A stretch of 64,000 nucleotides of DNA from Zantedeschia hybrid cultivar (taxonomy: Eukaryota; Streptophyta; Magnoliopsida; Alismatales; Araceae). Under the pieces are notes generated by a model, which saw nothing but the letters and a program-made list of their open reading frames with translations, had not been told where the DNA came from and made no database searches. The position numbers and the translations under genes are program-made. The stretch lies in NCBI GenBank assembly GCA_030544215.1, contig JARZZO010000013.1, forward strand, positions 49,991,196 to 50,055,195, in the 5' to 3' direction. Positions 1 to 14,100 of this stretch are shown in pieces (the first letter of the stretch is position 1; every line of letters begins with the position of its first letter).

Positions 1-450
1 AGGACACAGTGATGCACCATTGCAGGCTTCTTGAGTTAGCCCCAACATTGGGAGACCACTGTTGATCACCTTGTGCCCATCCACACCTTCCTCCAGACAA
101 CAGGACCCTTAGGGGCAGATAGCACAGAAGAGAGAAGGAAGAAGTGACAGGAGACAGGCCTGGCCAAGAAGGAACTCTGCACCCTGCCATGTGTGTCCTC
201 CATGAGCAGATCTCCAGCATTGAAACCTCCCCGTCTCCTACCTTCTCTCCTCTAGGTAGTAGGGCCTACAGCACCATAGCTCTTGTGTTTGTCTCACAGA
301 AATACAAATCAACAAAGAAACGGACATACAGGTACGCACAAAAATCCAGCAGCATCTCTCTCTCTCTCTCTCTCTCTCTTCCATCACTATTTTGCCCTGA
401 TTTTAACCATTTGATCCTTCAAACACAGACACACGCACAAACAGAATCAC
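1..450. other. Left-edge sequence, presumed last visible intron of the aspartic protease gene
   Basis: No exon is recognisable here on either strand. The protease reading still lacks its C-terminal exons, so this stretch is taken as part of the intron that follows the exon ending at 2118. A CT microsatellite lies at about 355-380. The short open frame at 144-461 runs through that microsatellite and has no family features. Confidence 0.5.
355..380. repeat. (CT)n microsatellite
   Basis: Uninterrupted CT dinucleotides, about 12 units, within intron sequence. Confidence 0.9.
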
Positions 451-1867
451 AAGATAGGTGAAAAGAATGATTGGCAGATTGGAAAGGAGAACTTCTCTCT
501 TTTGGTGGGAGGCATGTGCTTTGCCAGTATAGCCTCCCAATTTTTTTCCTCTCTTAGAATTCCAAGAACAGTGGCCAGACAATTGGAGGTCATTAGGAGC
601 AGGTTCTTCTGGAGAGGAAGTGGAGAGGTGGTGAGAGGTCATGCAGTCCGATGAAGCAGAGTATGCAGAAGAAGAATGAAGGGCTGGGAATTAAAGATCT
701 CTCTCTTTAATCTTGCTCTTCTGTCCAAATAGATCTGGAAATTGGGATCCTCAGACTCTGGTATGCGGTTGGAAGTGATCAAGGAGAAATACTACAGCAG
801 GGCCAGGACATGGGACATCTCTCCACAGACTTTGTATTCGGTTTCACATTTATGGAGAGGCATATTAAAGTCTGAGGATATTGTTCATGTTGCTATTTAT
901 TTTGCTGGGGGATGGAAGTGCCAATTCTGGATGGACAAGTGGTGTGGTTCAGCCCCACTTGCCCTTTCGTTCCCCAGACTTTTTTGCATTTCTAGTGATC
1001 AGCAGGCTGTAGTAGCACAAATGCATGGGTGGTCCCCTTCTGGCAGAAGCATACGGGATCTGCAGTTCTGAAGAAACCTCAGAGACGATGAATTTCAAGA
1101 TCTGTGGATCGGTTGCATCTCCTCTAGGACAAGGTAGTTCTTGAATCCAGTATAGACACTTGGATCTGGGGGTGGAGTACCTCCGGGTACATCTCTGTGA
1201 GATTGACATATGAGATGATTGCAGATAGTAGCTCCAGGATCCCATTTCCCAACCTCCTGTGGAAGCCTAAATTGCCGCTGAAGGTGAAGATTCTTATGTG
1301 TAGGATTTCCATTCACAGGCTCCCCACCAGCGACAGATTGATTCGATTTGGTTTGGATGTGCCAACGGGGATTGTGTGGAATCGGTGGATTGCTTGTTCA
1401 TCAGCTGTTTCTTTGCTCGGGAGATTTGGCAAGCAGTAGGTTCTCAGCTCAGGTTGCATATTCCTTTGGTAGACTCAGTTAAGACACTACTTACTCTATG
1501 GTACAGAGATCTGGACCCAAGGGTGGACCGTAGATATTGGTGGCTGATTCTCCATGCTACATTTTGGTCCATTTGGGGAGAGAGGAACAAGAGGAGGTTC
1601 AGGAACGAATCCCAGGTACCAGAGGTTCTTGTTTGTTTTATTTTTGATGCTTTTAAAGAGTGGGTCAGGATTTGGTACGACGAAGCTTTTGGATTTGTCA
1701 CTTTTTGTTCCTTTTCTGGGGGGTTGATTGATATACCATCTTGGCGCTTTGTAAAGAAAGTTCATTTTGAGAGCTTATGGCTCACACTTCTGTATACTGC
1801 TTTCTGTTATTAATACATATACATGGTACCATCCACTTTCCAAAAAAAAAAAAAAGATGGGTGAGAA
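451..1867 (+). mobile_element. 5'-truncated LINE (L1-type) with reverse-transcriptase C-terminal end
   Basis: The body is about 465-1853, read on the plus strand and so opposite to the host gene. Joining frames gives the region after the reverse-transcriptase core. First come phrases such as FNLALLSKWIWKLG and WRGILK. Then comes the zf-RVT zinc-binding domain, with LLWKPKLPLKVKI, RLPTSDRLIRFGL and CLFISCFFAREIW, broken by several frameshifts. The element ends in a poly(A) tract at about 1842-1855. The likely target-site duplication is AAGATAGGTGAAAA at 451-464 against AAGATGGGTGAGAA at 1854-1867, 12 of 14 matching. The 5' part is missing, as is usual for LINE insertions. It sits in an intron of the aspartic protease gene. 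It cannot make a working protein. Confidence 0.85.
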
Positions 1868-2117
1868 ACTGTAAAGCAAGTGAGCATTTGAAAGTGGCAA
1901 ACCATATTTTGTAACAAAATTTCAGAAAAAGTAAATTTACATGTGATCCATAAACATAAGCATGGGGTCCTTAAAAAAAGAAAAGGACAAAGAATGCACA
2001 GCAGTACCATGGATGCATCCATGGGAACTATAAGGTATTGAAAAATAATAACATTACAAGAAGATAAATAAAAAAGCATGATTCAGGTCTCTCTGGAATC
2101 CAGTCAATAGTCATTAC

Positions 2118-5100
2118 CTTAGTTTGAAATAGATAATCATGAGGGTAAACTCTCAGTGAAAGTGAATTCTCAAAATGAAAAGTTACAACTGGAAACCCAT
2201 CGTCCACACTGCAATATTACAAGGAAGCACATATTTGGTCACATAAACATGTCCTTGTAACAAAAACAAAAAACTGTCAAAAGTTGATGTCAGCACATAA
2301 GGCCTACCATGACAAATAAAATCCAAATGTACAATTTCTCAGAATTTGTGGTCCACTAACATGAAAAAAAGATTAATATTAATGAAAAAAAGAGCTTAGG
2401 ATTACAGATCCGGGCATAGTCTCTTCAGAATGCATAAAATTATTAGAAACGAGGATGGCAATACTGGTACCAGTACTAGTACCAGTGGTACTGGTACCGA
2501 ATTACTGATACATACCGGTACCGTATCGGCTGTATGATACAGATTAAAAAAAATCGGGAAAATTCCCAAAAAATAAGAAAAAAAATCAGGAAAATAATTG
2601 AACATGTCTTGAGGGTTAAAAAACTCGAATAATTATCAGAGGTATAATTACTTTTTACTTCAGGCTTTTAGAAGCATACATAATGCATATTAAATTGTTA
2701 TTTGCTACATATTACACATGGAAATAATATACCAGCGTGATAAACATTGAATCAATGCCTCCCTATCAGGCTCCCTCTCCTCCAAGCCCCCAAACCCTCT
2801 CAATCTCTCACAGATCTGAAATCTGTGAGAGGGAAGGGTGAAAGAGGCCTTTTAAGGCACCGTCACATGGTACCAGACCGGTACCGCCTGGTTTTGGGTG
2901 TACCGGACCAATACCGGGCCGAAATTGCTGAGACCAGCCCATTAAAATCCGTGTCAGTAGCGACAAATATTGATACATATCGGCGATACTGCCAATACTG
3001 ATTAGAAATGTGTCAAGGAAGGACTTAATGTAAATATGAGTTGAGAATCCTTTCTGTCGGCAGTCTATTTAATGGAGCTATGAGAGGTTCCTCTTCCACT
3101 CCAGCAAGGATGAATCATGAAGCCTTGCATTGGCAATTAGTAACAAAGAAAAAAGAATTTCAAAAGCCTTTATAGGAGAAATCCTTGAGAAAATAATCAA
3201 AAGGATTTTTCACAACAAATGCTGATCCTACATGAAACATAGAAGGCAGTTGGGAAAAAAAATCAGATACCTCCCCATATATTGGAAACATAGGAAGTCT
3301 TGTACTGTCTCAATACTCAAATTTGGCTGGTACGACAATATCTGCACATTAAATTACAAATCAGAAAAAGAGAATTTTGATAGATCCTTTAAACCTTCCA
3401 ATAAGACATAAAAAACCATCGGTAGACAAAAAAACATGCCGCAAATGAAGTAGTACGAGTGTGCAGAAGAAAATACCATATTCATTAAGACTTTATAAAC
3501 AGCTTCTGGAAAATAAGCTAGGGTTGTACCACTATCAATGACTGTTCCTTTCCTCTCACCAATGTCAAATATGTCCGAAGGAAGTTGTAGTGATTCCCCA
3601 CCAACCTCAATGCTCCTCATATTCACATTATAATGTGGCCTATTAAACCAGAATGGAGATTCATACAGCTTAGCCACAAGGATAAGAATATTGGGAATGA
3701 GAAGTGTTAGCAGACATATTAGAGCACCAAAGAACAACATAAGTTTAAAAGATGAACAGGCAGGGCCTTCCCCGGAAGTGTAAAAACTAACAATTCACCA
3801 AACTAGAGCATATTACAATTTCCTCTAGAAGTACGTAACATGAAGCTCTTCGAAGGAGCTAAAGTTGCAGTAAAAAAGGGAGTCATGAAACCAAATTGCA
3901 CTACAAAGTGAAGTCTCATGAAACCAAAGTGCACTGCATGAAGTCCCGCAAAAAATCTAATGTTCTAAAGCACCATGTAGTCTTTTGGGTTGTCCATTGG
4001 TGAGACGGGAATCTACCCCCATCCCCCAGTATATGTGTGTATGTTGTAGCTTCAGTCTTCATGGACTATGGTTGAGTTCAAGTGATGTGATGACAGTGGC
4101 ATTCTGCCAACAAGTAAATACATGTAATCCTCTCTGTGTTGTAGCTTCAGCCTTCATGGAGTGTGGTTGAGCTAAAGTAATATGGCAAAAGAAAAGGAGA
4201 ACAACTTGCTGCACCGGCAGCCAGTATTACGCCAGCTGCTGGTGTTTCTAATTTAAAAAAAAAAACCTTTTTTTTTTTTAAGTTTTTTTGGTCGGCCCCA
4301 TGGTGCCCTAAATGGTCGTACAGTCTGATCTCGGATCAGACAACCCAAAAGAAAATATGAAAAATCCAAAACTGACCCCAAATGTATTTTTTACTGTTCA
4401 TTTGGGGTCGGTTTTCGATTTTTCATCTTTTTTGGGTCGTCCGATCCGAGATCGGACTGTACGGCCATGTAGGGTTGGGGCCGACCAAAAAAGAATTCAA
4501 AAAAATAAAAAACACCGGCTGCCGGTGCAGCAAGTTATTCTCCAAAAGAATATGTTACAACAAATTTAAAGCAGTCATGAATAAAAAAAGCAGGAAACTA
4601 CTCCATGGATATTTAGGTGACATACTGATTTGGTATCAAAGGTGTCATGTTCACTTTTGGCTGCACTATGTGACCAACGGCAAAGATCCCACCTCCGTTC
4701 TTACTATCCAAGCAATGCGCAAATATTTTCCTCACTTTTCCAGAGGTGGCTAATTGTGAAATCATAGATGAATTTGACTGTCCAAAACCTAGTATTCCAT
4801 CAAGTGCCACAGCTGATGAACCCAAACCACCAGATTGCTGTGCACCGCACCTACAAGGAAGGAATTAATATCCTGCAGTCAATAGTGAGATCGTAACCCA
4901 GGATGGAGGTCATAACGAGAACCTCTAGAGCAAAATTTTTAAATCAACTAGCCTCACACATATCTAGATACTAAATAATATTTCACATGTTTCAATTTAC
5001 GTTCGAAATCAAATCTACATAAGGACATAATTTAAATGCAACAATTGAAATATGGGATGTTTGTACATATACACACCAAAATCCCACATATTGTTATAAA

Positions 5101-8100
5101 CACCATTGATATCCTCAAAAAAATTGCAGTTATACGTCTCCCATCAAAATGCCGTAAACTCTAACGGAGTATGTCAAAAGGTTTCAGATTTTTTTCCATA
5201 TATACCCCTAAATTCACCAGAATTTTGCATATATACACCTGACTTCATCAGAATTCACAGAATCTTTCTCGTATATTCAGTTAAAGTTCACATGATTTTG
5301 ACAGAAGGGTATCATTGCAACCTTTCTGAAGATATCATGGGTATTTATAAACATGTTGGAGTTAGAGGTATATGTACAAATACAGTAGTTTATAGGGGTA
5401 TATATAAAAAAACTCTTTAAATATTAACCTGAAGGATGTGAAACATTGCTAAAAAGGCAATTTGATACATCTTGCAATGGTGCTAGTATGATTCTGAGTG
5501 CCATGACTACAGCCACCGTAAGGAAACTCTTATGTCCTCTTACCTAAAAACTGCTAACATGCTTACACCACAGTCATAAAGCCCTTAGTATGGTGTTTAT
5601 AGTTTGGGACATGTGAGTTCAAGCTACATATTTAGCCACATCATTTTTCCCCTCTTTTTAAGCATAAGCATAACGAGATTTTTTTTCCTTTTTAAGCATA
5701 ATCCTTTGCTATGTCCTTACAAAGCACTATTGAAAAAATCAGATGAGCCTTTCCAAAAAAAATCAAATCAAGGTAAGTTCATCTAGTTTGAAAGAATTCA
5801 ACATTAACATTAAACCTGAAATATCAATTTCCAAATATATTAATAACATCATCATCATCATTGTGTCCTATCGGGCACTTTTCTTTTGAAAGCATCTTTT
5901 AAAAGCATAATGCACAGCTAATGCACTCCCCAAAACTTACAAGCACGGAACAGAAAATGGGAGTGGGAATGGGAGTGGCCATGATTCAAAGGATCAGCAG
6001 ATTTTTAGTGTTGCCTATTCTGGGAGCAGTTAGGCAACGTGCATATATACATTGTAATAGTATGCACTGCCAAGCTTGGGACCACTGACACCACAAAATA
6101 TCACAGTTACCTCGTCATGAATGGGCAGCTTCTACGAAACAAAAGGCTGGCACCGTTGACCTGGAAGGTCAGGGCATTCCAATGAATCCGACCTTGCTGC
6201 AGCACCTGCTCAGCATCCCCCCCACCCCACAAAAAAAGGTTGACACAAAAGTTCCACCAAACTTGGCTCTATATCATGACCCTATGTGTTTGTATTTGTA
6301 TGCAAGGAAGGCATAATCAGCGCGGATCGGATCGGATCGGCCGATCCGCTTGGTTTTTGGTCGGACCGATCTGATCCCAAGCTCTGACCCACCGTTCCCT
6401 TCCCAGGATCAGTCAGATGGGCCGATCCAAGGCCCAACGGCTAGCAAGGGCCTTGGGGGGACTTATAAAAACCTCCCAAGGCATTCCCCCATCCCCAACA
6501 ACTCACTTCCTTACTTCTCTCTCTCTAAATTCTCTCTCTCTAAGCTCTCATTGGGTTCTAATTGCTCTCTAAAACTCTCCTTGGTGTAATTGAGCTTTCG
6601 GGGGTTGTGTTCTAGTGGCATTGAACGACATTTTTAATTTTTTTTGTTTCTAATTGTTTCTTCCTTAATCTTTTATTTTCTACTTTTAACATGTCTACCT
6701 CGGGGTAAAATGAGGTAACATCCGGCTCTTCTCGGAGCAACCCTGATGGAACCATTGCATTGTGGTGGACATGAATGCTCGTAAGGAAAAATGTAATTAT
6801 TGTGGTAGAGTTATTTCAAGTGAAATTTTTTCGTCTCGAGCAACATTTGGCGGGCGTCAAAGGTGAAGTCAAAGCTTGTCCTAATGTCGTACCGAAAATA
6901 AAGAATTAATTCAAGAACTACTTACGACAGAAAGATGTCAAGAGAAGAGTGACACCTACAGTGAGGGATTGAATTAGAGAGGAGATGACCCGTCCTTCCG
7001 CCACCGGAGTGCACATATACCATCCAGGGGAAGAACCACAAGATACACAAAGAAGGAGATCTACTACTCAAAATCTCATTAGTCTGGTTTTCCTAGAATT
7101 TTTAATTTAAATTATTTATTTCTTTTCATTTATTCACTCTTAAGATGAAATACGGCGTGCAATGGAAGCAAGCTGAAAATCCTTCGCCGAGGAGGATTTT
7201 TACAGACAGACTGGTCGACATGTTGGACAAGGAAGTGGGTCTGGACAAGGATCCAACGAAGAGAAAATTGATGGCATAACTGAGGACAATGATCCTAAGG
7301 TAGGTCCAATAGATCCGTATCTGGTACGGAGGAGTAGGCAACCATTTATTACGGTTGCCATGAAGAATTTGAAGATATGCAAGGAAAATATTAACCAAGC
7401 TTGCGCAAGATGGTTCATTTACAACAGCGTGCCGAAAAATGCTGCCAAGGGTCCTTGTTGGGAGGACATGATCGAGACAATTGGAGAAGTAGGGAAAGGT
7501 GTTCCGGGACTAATGCCCAAGAAAATTTACAACATTTACCTACCTCAAGAGGTAGCCGATCTTAAGGAATACATCAAGTCCTTTGAAAGAATATGGGATG
7601 AGAGAGGATGCACAATTATGACTGATGGCTGGACAAGTAAGCATATCCAATTAGGGATGTCATGTTTACTTCTTCATTAATGACTACTTTGTTCTGAGCT
7701 AATTGTTATCTTCTTTTTTTTTTTGAATAGGCATAAAAAGGAAGAGCATGATCAACTTCCTTATATAATGTCAAGCTGGGACTGTCTTCTGGAAGTCAGT
7801 TGATGCCAGTGGTAAGGTCAAGAATGTTGATTACCTTTTCAAGCTAATCGATGAAATTGTGGATCAGGTCGTGCAAGTTGTCACAGACAACGCAACTGCT
7901 TGTAAAGCCACCGATCAAATGTTGATGGAGAAGCGGCAACACCTATATTAGGTACCATGCTCTGTCCACTCTCTAGATTTGATGCTAGAGGACATCAACA
8001 AGAATGAAATGGTGGAGGAGACGGTGAAGGGGCTCAATTAATCACCACTTACATCTACAACCACAACTATGTGCTCACATTGATGCGCGAGCACACTAAC

Positions 8101-11100
8101 CAGAAGGAGTTACTGCGTCCTAGGGTCACTCGTTTTGCTTCTACTTTCATTTCCTTAGAGAGTCTGCAATCTCAGAAGCGTGGTTTGATGGCAATGATTT
8201 CAAGTAAGGGATGGAAAGGGTGGATGACGAGGCATGCCAAGCAAGCGGATAGGGATAAGGGGAAGCAAATGGAGGAGCTCATCGTAGACAGACTATTCTG
8301 GAAGAACACAAAGACAATACTTAGTGTAGTAGAGCCTCTTGTATATGTCCTCAGGATGGTGGATGGTGACAAGAAGGTTACAAGGGGTTATTTGAACGAG
8401 ACAATGGATCGTGAAAAGGAGGACATTGCCAAGACAAACAAGAGCAACTTTACAAAGTGGTGGGACATCATAGATAGACGATGGGATAAGACACTTCACC
8501 ATCTACATACAACAGGTAACTACTACTAAACTAAACATATTCCTACCATTTTTGTTTGACAATTACTTGCTAATAATCGACTTGCAGGTCATTTTTTTAA
8601 CCCAAGATATCAATACAGTAACCCTACCCAAAATTTGTCAGATGATGAAGAAGTTTTACGTGGAACGAAGAATGTCATTCGGTGTTTATTACTAGACGAG
8701 GACCGAGCAATAATAGCATGCAACAAGATGCATGACTATAGGTTAAAGATGCTCCATTTTGAGACTCACTATGCTTTAAGGGCAATAATGTTGTTTTCAT
8801 CAGGTAACTAAACTACTAAACAATTAAATGATTCACATAAGCTACATGTCTTACATGACTTAAATGACTTATATTATGATAATCTTGTAGCTAATTGGTG
8901 GATGGATCACAAAAAAGCCCCACGCGATGAAGATCTAGCACACATTATCATCCATGTGTTGAGTCAGATGACTTCAACCTCTAGATGTGAGCGAAACTTA
9001 TCAACCTTTAGCTTGATCCATACCAAGCAAAAGAACCGGTTAAGCTCACAAAGATTAGAGCACCTGGTCTTCTGTCATTACAACATGCAGTTGAAGTTGA
9101 AGAATCTCCAACGAATCTAAGAGAACCAGAGGGAAGAAACACGTTGGACGACCTGTGCAACGAGAACCTCTAGTTGAAGCACCGATCAACATTGATGAAA
9201 TCTTCGAGGAGGATAACCCCCTTCATGCATAGGTGGATGCAACGAATGTCTTGGGACAAGTCCCAAATTTTGACCCAAATAATCACTCGTAGGTGGAAGG
9301 AGAACTGGATGGAATCTCATTGTCCGTAGAGTTTCAACTTCCTAACCTCCTCTTAACAGACAAAAGAAATTTGCGTCCTGTGAAAGAAGACAAGATAAAG
9401 GTAAAGGTAAGGGGCCACTAACAAGTCCATTGGATATTGCAAATCTAGATATGGTAGAAGAAGTAGAAGAGGAGGAAACGCCATAGTCGAGCGACAAAGT
9501 ATAGTACCAGCTTCAAACGATTCCACTTCGAAGATGACTATTGATGATGATGATCCAGACGGGAGTCAAGGTGGAACCTTGCAACATCGAACATCTCAAA
9601 GACGAGACTCGAGTCAAAGAAGTGAAGCCCCACCGAATCTCTTCACCGAAGAGGAAGATTTTACGCATGACACTCAAGACAAAGACCATTCGAACAGGTT
9701 GATAGCTACAGACAAGGGCAAAGGAAGGCAACAACAACGACAAGTTGGCGTTGGACATACGAGGAGGGCAACACAAAGGTCAGTAGGTTTTCCTCAAGAC
9801 CAATTTTCAGATGCTTCATCTCAAGATCCATAGAGGGGTATGGAGCTTATACTCCCTATGCATATGTACCCCCAACAAGATATTATGCAGCTTAACCCTC
9901 CAATGCATCGAGTTACTCAGGAGGATATGCATCATGAGCATATCCTCAATACTTGGATGCATCAGGAGGATCTTATTATGGAGGTGATGCACAACAAAGG
10001 GTGCCGATGACAATCATCTATGGCCCCACACAGATGAGTATCACTAGTTTCTTGAGGAATATAGACAATGGTATGAGTTTACATGTCTTGAGAAAACTAT
10101 GTCCAATATTTGTATAACACCTACAATGTAAGACTACAATATTTTTTTATTTTTTTATTTTATCATTTATTCATATACATGACTAACTTACTTAGGGGTA
10201 AGGTATTATGTCCCCCTCCCCACGTATCCAATTTTTTGAAAATTAATAAAATCCCAAGGGCTTATCCCGTTATCCGAGGTCCTAGATAAGTCTCGGACAT
10301 TTTCAGGTTGTTTTCTATTTTTTTTAATTTTTTTATATTTTTTGTAAATTTTTAACCTTTCTTTACAATAACATGGGGGAACCAAACCGGATCGACCGAT
10401 CCGATCAGTCCAGACCTAGACCGATCCGTGTTCGATCCCCAAGTTTTCCTTCCTTGTTTGTATGTACATGGGTGTATGTATTCACGTATATACATGTTTG
10501 ACAAATTGGAACAGTTTACTGCCACAGTTTCATCCACTGGCAGTAGACTGCATCAAGAATCACCAGATCTGCATCCAACAATCCCCCCCCCCCCCCCCAA
10601 AAAAAAAAGGTGGGACCACACAGGGTGCACCACGTCCCTGTGGGGCATCTGATGTATCAAGAATCACCGGATCAGCATCCAACAATCTCTCTCCCCCCCC
10701 CCCCCCCCCCAAAAAAAAAGGAGGTGGGGCCATGCAGGGTGCACCACGTCCCTGTGGGGCATCTGATCATGCCTCCTATGAACTCTTGGGTGCTGCAGGC
10801 TCTAAGGTACCAAAGTGCCCTTTTATCCCTCACTCTTCTAACCATCTGTTCCTCACTATTCTATCTAGGACTCAAGTTTATAACCTTCTTTCCCTCACCA
10901 TTCTTTCCAGTTTCTACAAATTGCAGGTGGCTACGGTTCAACGGAAACTGAACAATGCAGCATACATTGTTTACATCTTTTTAAGTTCACAAACATTTGG
11001 TGGCAGAAGATTTGGTTAGCAGATTTGGATTGGGGAAGTGAGTGGATGACTAGGGATGCATAAGATTTGGTTCATGATGATGATAATGATCTCACATGGG

Positions 11101-14100
11101 CAGCTGTGGACACAGCCATGGGAGCATATGAAGAAAGACTCAGAAAAGGCAAAATGCCACAAAGAGGAAGTACTTCACAGCCCATGCCCGTGGTTAGTGA
11201 TGATGAAGAAGAGAACCATTCAGATGAAGAAGAAGAGGCAAAGGAAGAAGATGATGATGATAATGCATCTTGGGAGTCAGATGGCAAACATGATGATGAA
11301 GATGATGGGGACAAGAATGGAACATGGCTCCTAAGAGTGCACCATTTGGCTTTAAAATTTAGAGAACTTTAAACTTTATTTGAATTAGCTTTGTTGGACA
11401 TTTGAACTAGTCTTATTTGTTTGCTTTCTTGAGTCTTTAGTCTTAATGTATTGCTTCTTCTTTATTTTATGATTAGTGATGGATGTGATATTAGAACTTC
11501 ATGAACTTTATTTAGTGTAATGAAGTTATCTTCTTTTATTATGTGTTTACATTTTTGCATCATTTATATATTGTTGTTATGAGTATTATGTTGCAGATTT
11601 TGGAAGAAGAACTCCATAATATGAGGTTAGTATTTTATCTTTGAAATTTTATTTTTTCTAATTATTTTTCATTCACATATTTAACTTTGGTATTTTATTG
11701 TAATATTTGTTTTCATGTTAATGCGATATTATTGCTACTCTCTTCATATTTTTATGTTAATGTTATATTAGTGTGACATAAAATATATTATTTTGAAGTG
11801 TACGCCTAAGCGCTTAGGCGGTCGGAGACCCCGACCACGCCTTGGTCGCCTTACCGCCTTGACAACTATGGTCTATAGTGTGGCAAAGATTCAATGCAAG
11901 TACTAGCCAAGCAGCCCCATCTTCCACTGGTAGTCGAGTATCCACAAGTCAGGCTTCAACTCCATCTCTGACTTTGACTCTATGAATTCCAACTTCAACT
12001 TTAATTCAAACTCTAACTCCGGCTTCTTATCTATTCAAATAGTGAGTATATTATACCATTATTAGGCCACGTTCGGGACTGGCTATGAGAAAATAAGAAC
12101 TTCTGGAAATAGCTTTTGCCCCCATACATTACTAATCATTTAAAAGCTACAAAAGCTGGGTTCTTTGAGCCTTTAAAAAGTATGAGAGAGAGAAAGAAAA
12201 TTGCTTCCTATGTGTCTTTCTCTCTCCACATTTAAAACCCCATAGCTTTTGGAAAATTGTCACTTCCCTCCTCCTTAAATGCTTTGTCTCCCCCTTGTTC
12301 CCTCAACCTTTTTCCCAATGATTGGAAGCTAAGTGCAAACCTTGTTCCCAAATGCCACCTTAGTGTGTTTCAAAAATATTATTTTTTAATATTTTCATGC
12401 TTTGAATTTTTTCTTATGGGGAAAGGGGAGCTGATTCATGCCAACTTGACTCAATCTGGATAGGGCCAGATTGGATCAGGCTTAGCCAACCAAATGGGTT
12501 TGGGCCCGATCTATCTGGGCATTGATCCTGTATTTTGCAACCTTGGTCCCAAATATTATGATGTTTAGCCCACAATGCTTCCTAAATCTTCTATATCTTC
12601 AATTTCACATTTCATGACATCCACTCCCTCTTCCTAAGCTTTTTTTTTTTTTGATATCCGAGAGTAAACCCACTGTGCCCAGGATCGAACCCCGAAATCA
12701 CCAGTGGCCCGAGCCATGGGCTCCAGCCTCGATGCCTCGGAAACCCCTCATGCAACGGAACCAATGCGTAGCCAAACCTCTCTCGGGCCTTACGTGACCC
12801 CCAAGGCCGCACGAAGTCCAACTGGTCGAAACAGCCGTGAACCAGCGATGTGCGCGCAAAAGCGGGTGTCCATGGACGGAATCGAACACTTGACCTCTTT
12901 GTTGCCAACGAAGTCCGGTTCCAACTCTCCTGTCCCTTGGGGACTCTTCTTAAGCTATTTATCTTGTGTCCAAACTTCATTTTAAATATCTCTTGATCGC
13001 AGGAAAGTAAGATCATTTTAAATATCTCTTGATCGCAGGAAAGTAAGATCATTTTAAATATCTCTTGATCGCAGGAAAGTAAGATCTAACTGCATGGTAT
13101 AAAAGCCTCTCAAGTCTTCAGAAAATACTTAGACAGTAGCAAGAAATGATTGAGTGCCCACAGCTCCCCTATGAAGAACAAAGGACTTTCACAGGGGGAA
13201 AATAAGATTGACAAGCCTAACAGTTCATGTTTGCATATCATTCAGCACAAATACCCGTAGGTACCTCATTTCGTTTGGTTTTCCATGTTTCAATATTATC
13301 TTTTTCTTTCTTACCACCTCGATCATAAATGAGAAAGACAAACGTGAGGGATGACAAAATTGAAACTCACCCAAATGTAATACTCGCATTGAATTGATGG
13401 TCTCCAGTAACCTGATCGAGCTGCACATAATCTGTCACATAGTATCCATCTGTCCCGCTGCCGTCCCTGTACACGATGCTGTACGGACAGAGCTGGTCCG
13501 AACTGCACCAATCCATGTCACCATATATCGCATAGCAGAAATCCTGGTTACACGTCACCAATCTCCCACTGTGGGAGCTTCTCGGATCATACAGCTTGAG
13601 GTCCAGCTGCAGCATAAACAAGGCATATACAATCAAGCTCGCAACGCTTGTACCAATCCCTTAAGCAAAGAAAGATGACACAATAGCGTATACACCAAGA
13701 TCACTATAGCTCGGGCAGTGCTTGCAGTGGATACAGTTCACCCACAAAAGGTCACTTCCCGTGTCAACCTGCACGTAGTACTTCTTCGACGGCGTCCCAA
13801 TTCCAATCTCAGCAAAATAGAGCCTATAAAAGAACACACAAAACGCGACCTTTATGCCAAAACCACGAAGCAATCGAGGCATCCGGGAGCGAAAGAACAG
13901 AATTTTAACGATCAGCGAAACGTCAGGAATCACAAGCGAGGACAAGCGCCGCAAGCACACGACCCCGCGAACCGAAACGGGACGAAGAACAACAGAAATG
14001 GCGGACGGAGCAGCCCTCCCGCCTCCCTCCGGCGCGTTCTTACCCGGCCCCGACGGTACTGCCGCTGCCGCCGATGGGGAGGTCGACGGCGGCGAGGGCG

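Noticed and set aside
4312..4753. Plus-strand frames of 85 and 123 codons
   Set aside because: They translate the foldback MITE and the antisense of protease exon 4.
5838..5862. (ATC)n run as a regulatory site
   Set aside because: A short trinucleotide microsatellite in an intron with no other support.
10428..10951. Pro/Lys-rich plus-strand frames
   Set aside because: They run through two (C)n(A)n tracts of a tandem duplicate and have no protein features.
12660..12900. tRNA gene candidates from B-box-like motifs
   Set aside because: No complete cloverleaf; TSD and A tail show a SINE.
12612..13052. 146-codon minus-strand frame
   Set aside because: It crosses a SINE and a 36-bp tandem repeat (MILLSCDQEIFK repeated); a repeat artefact in an intron.
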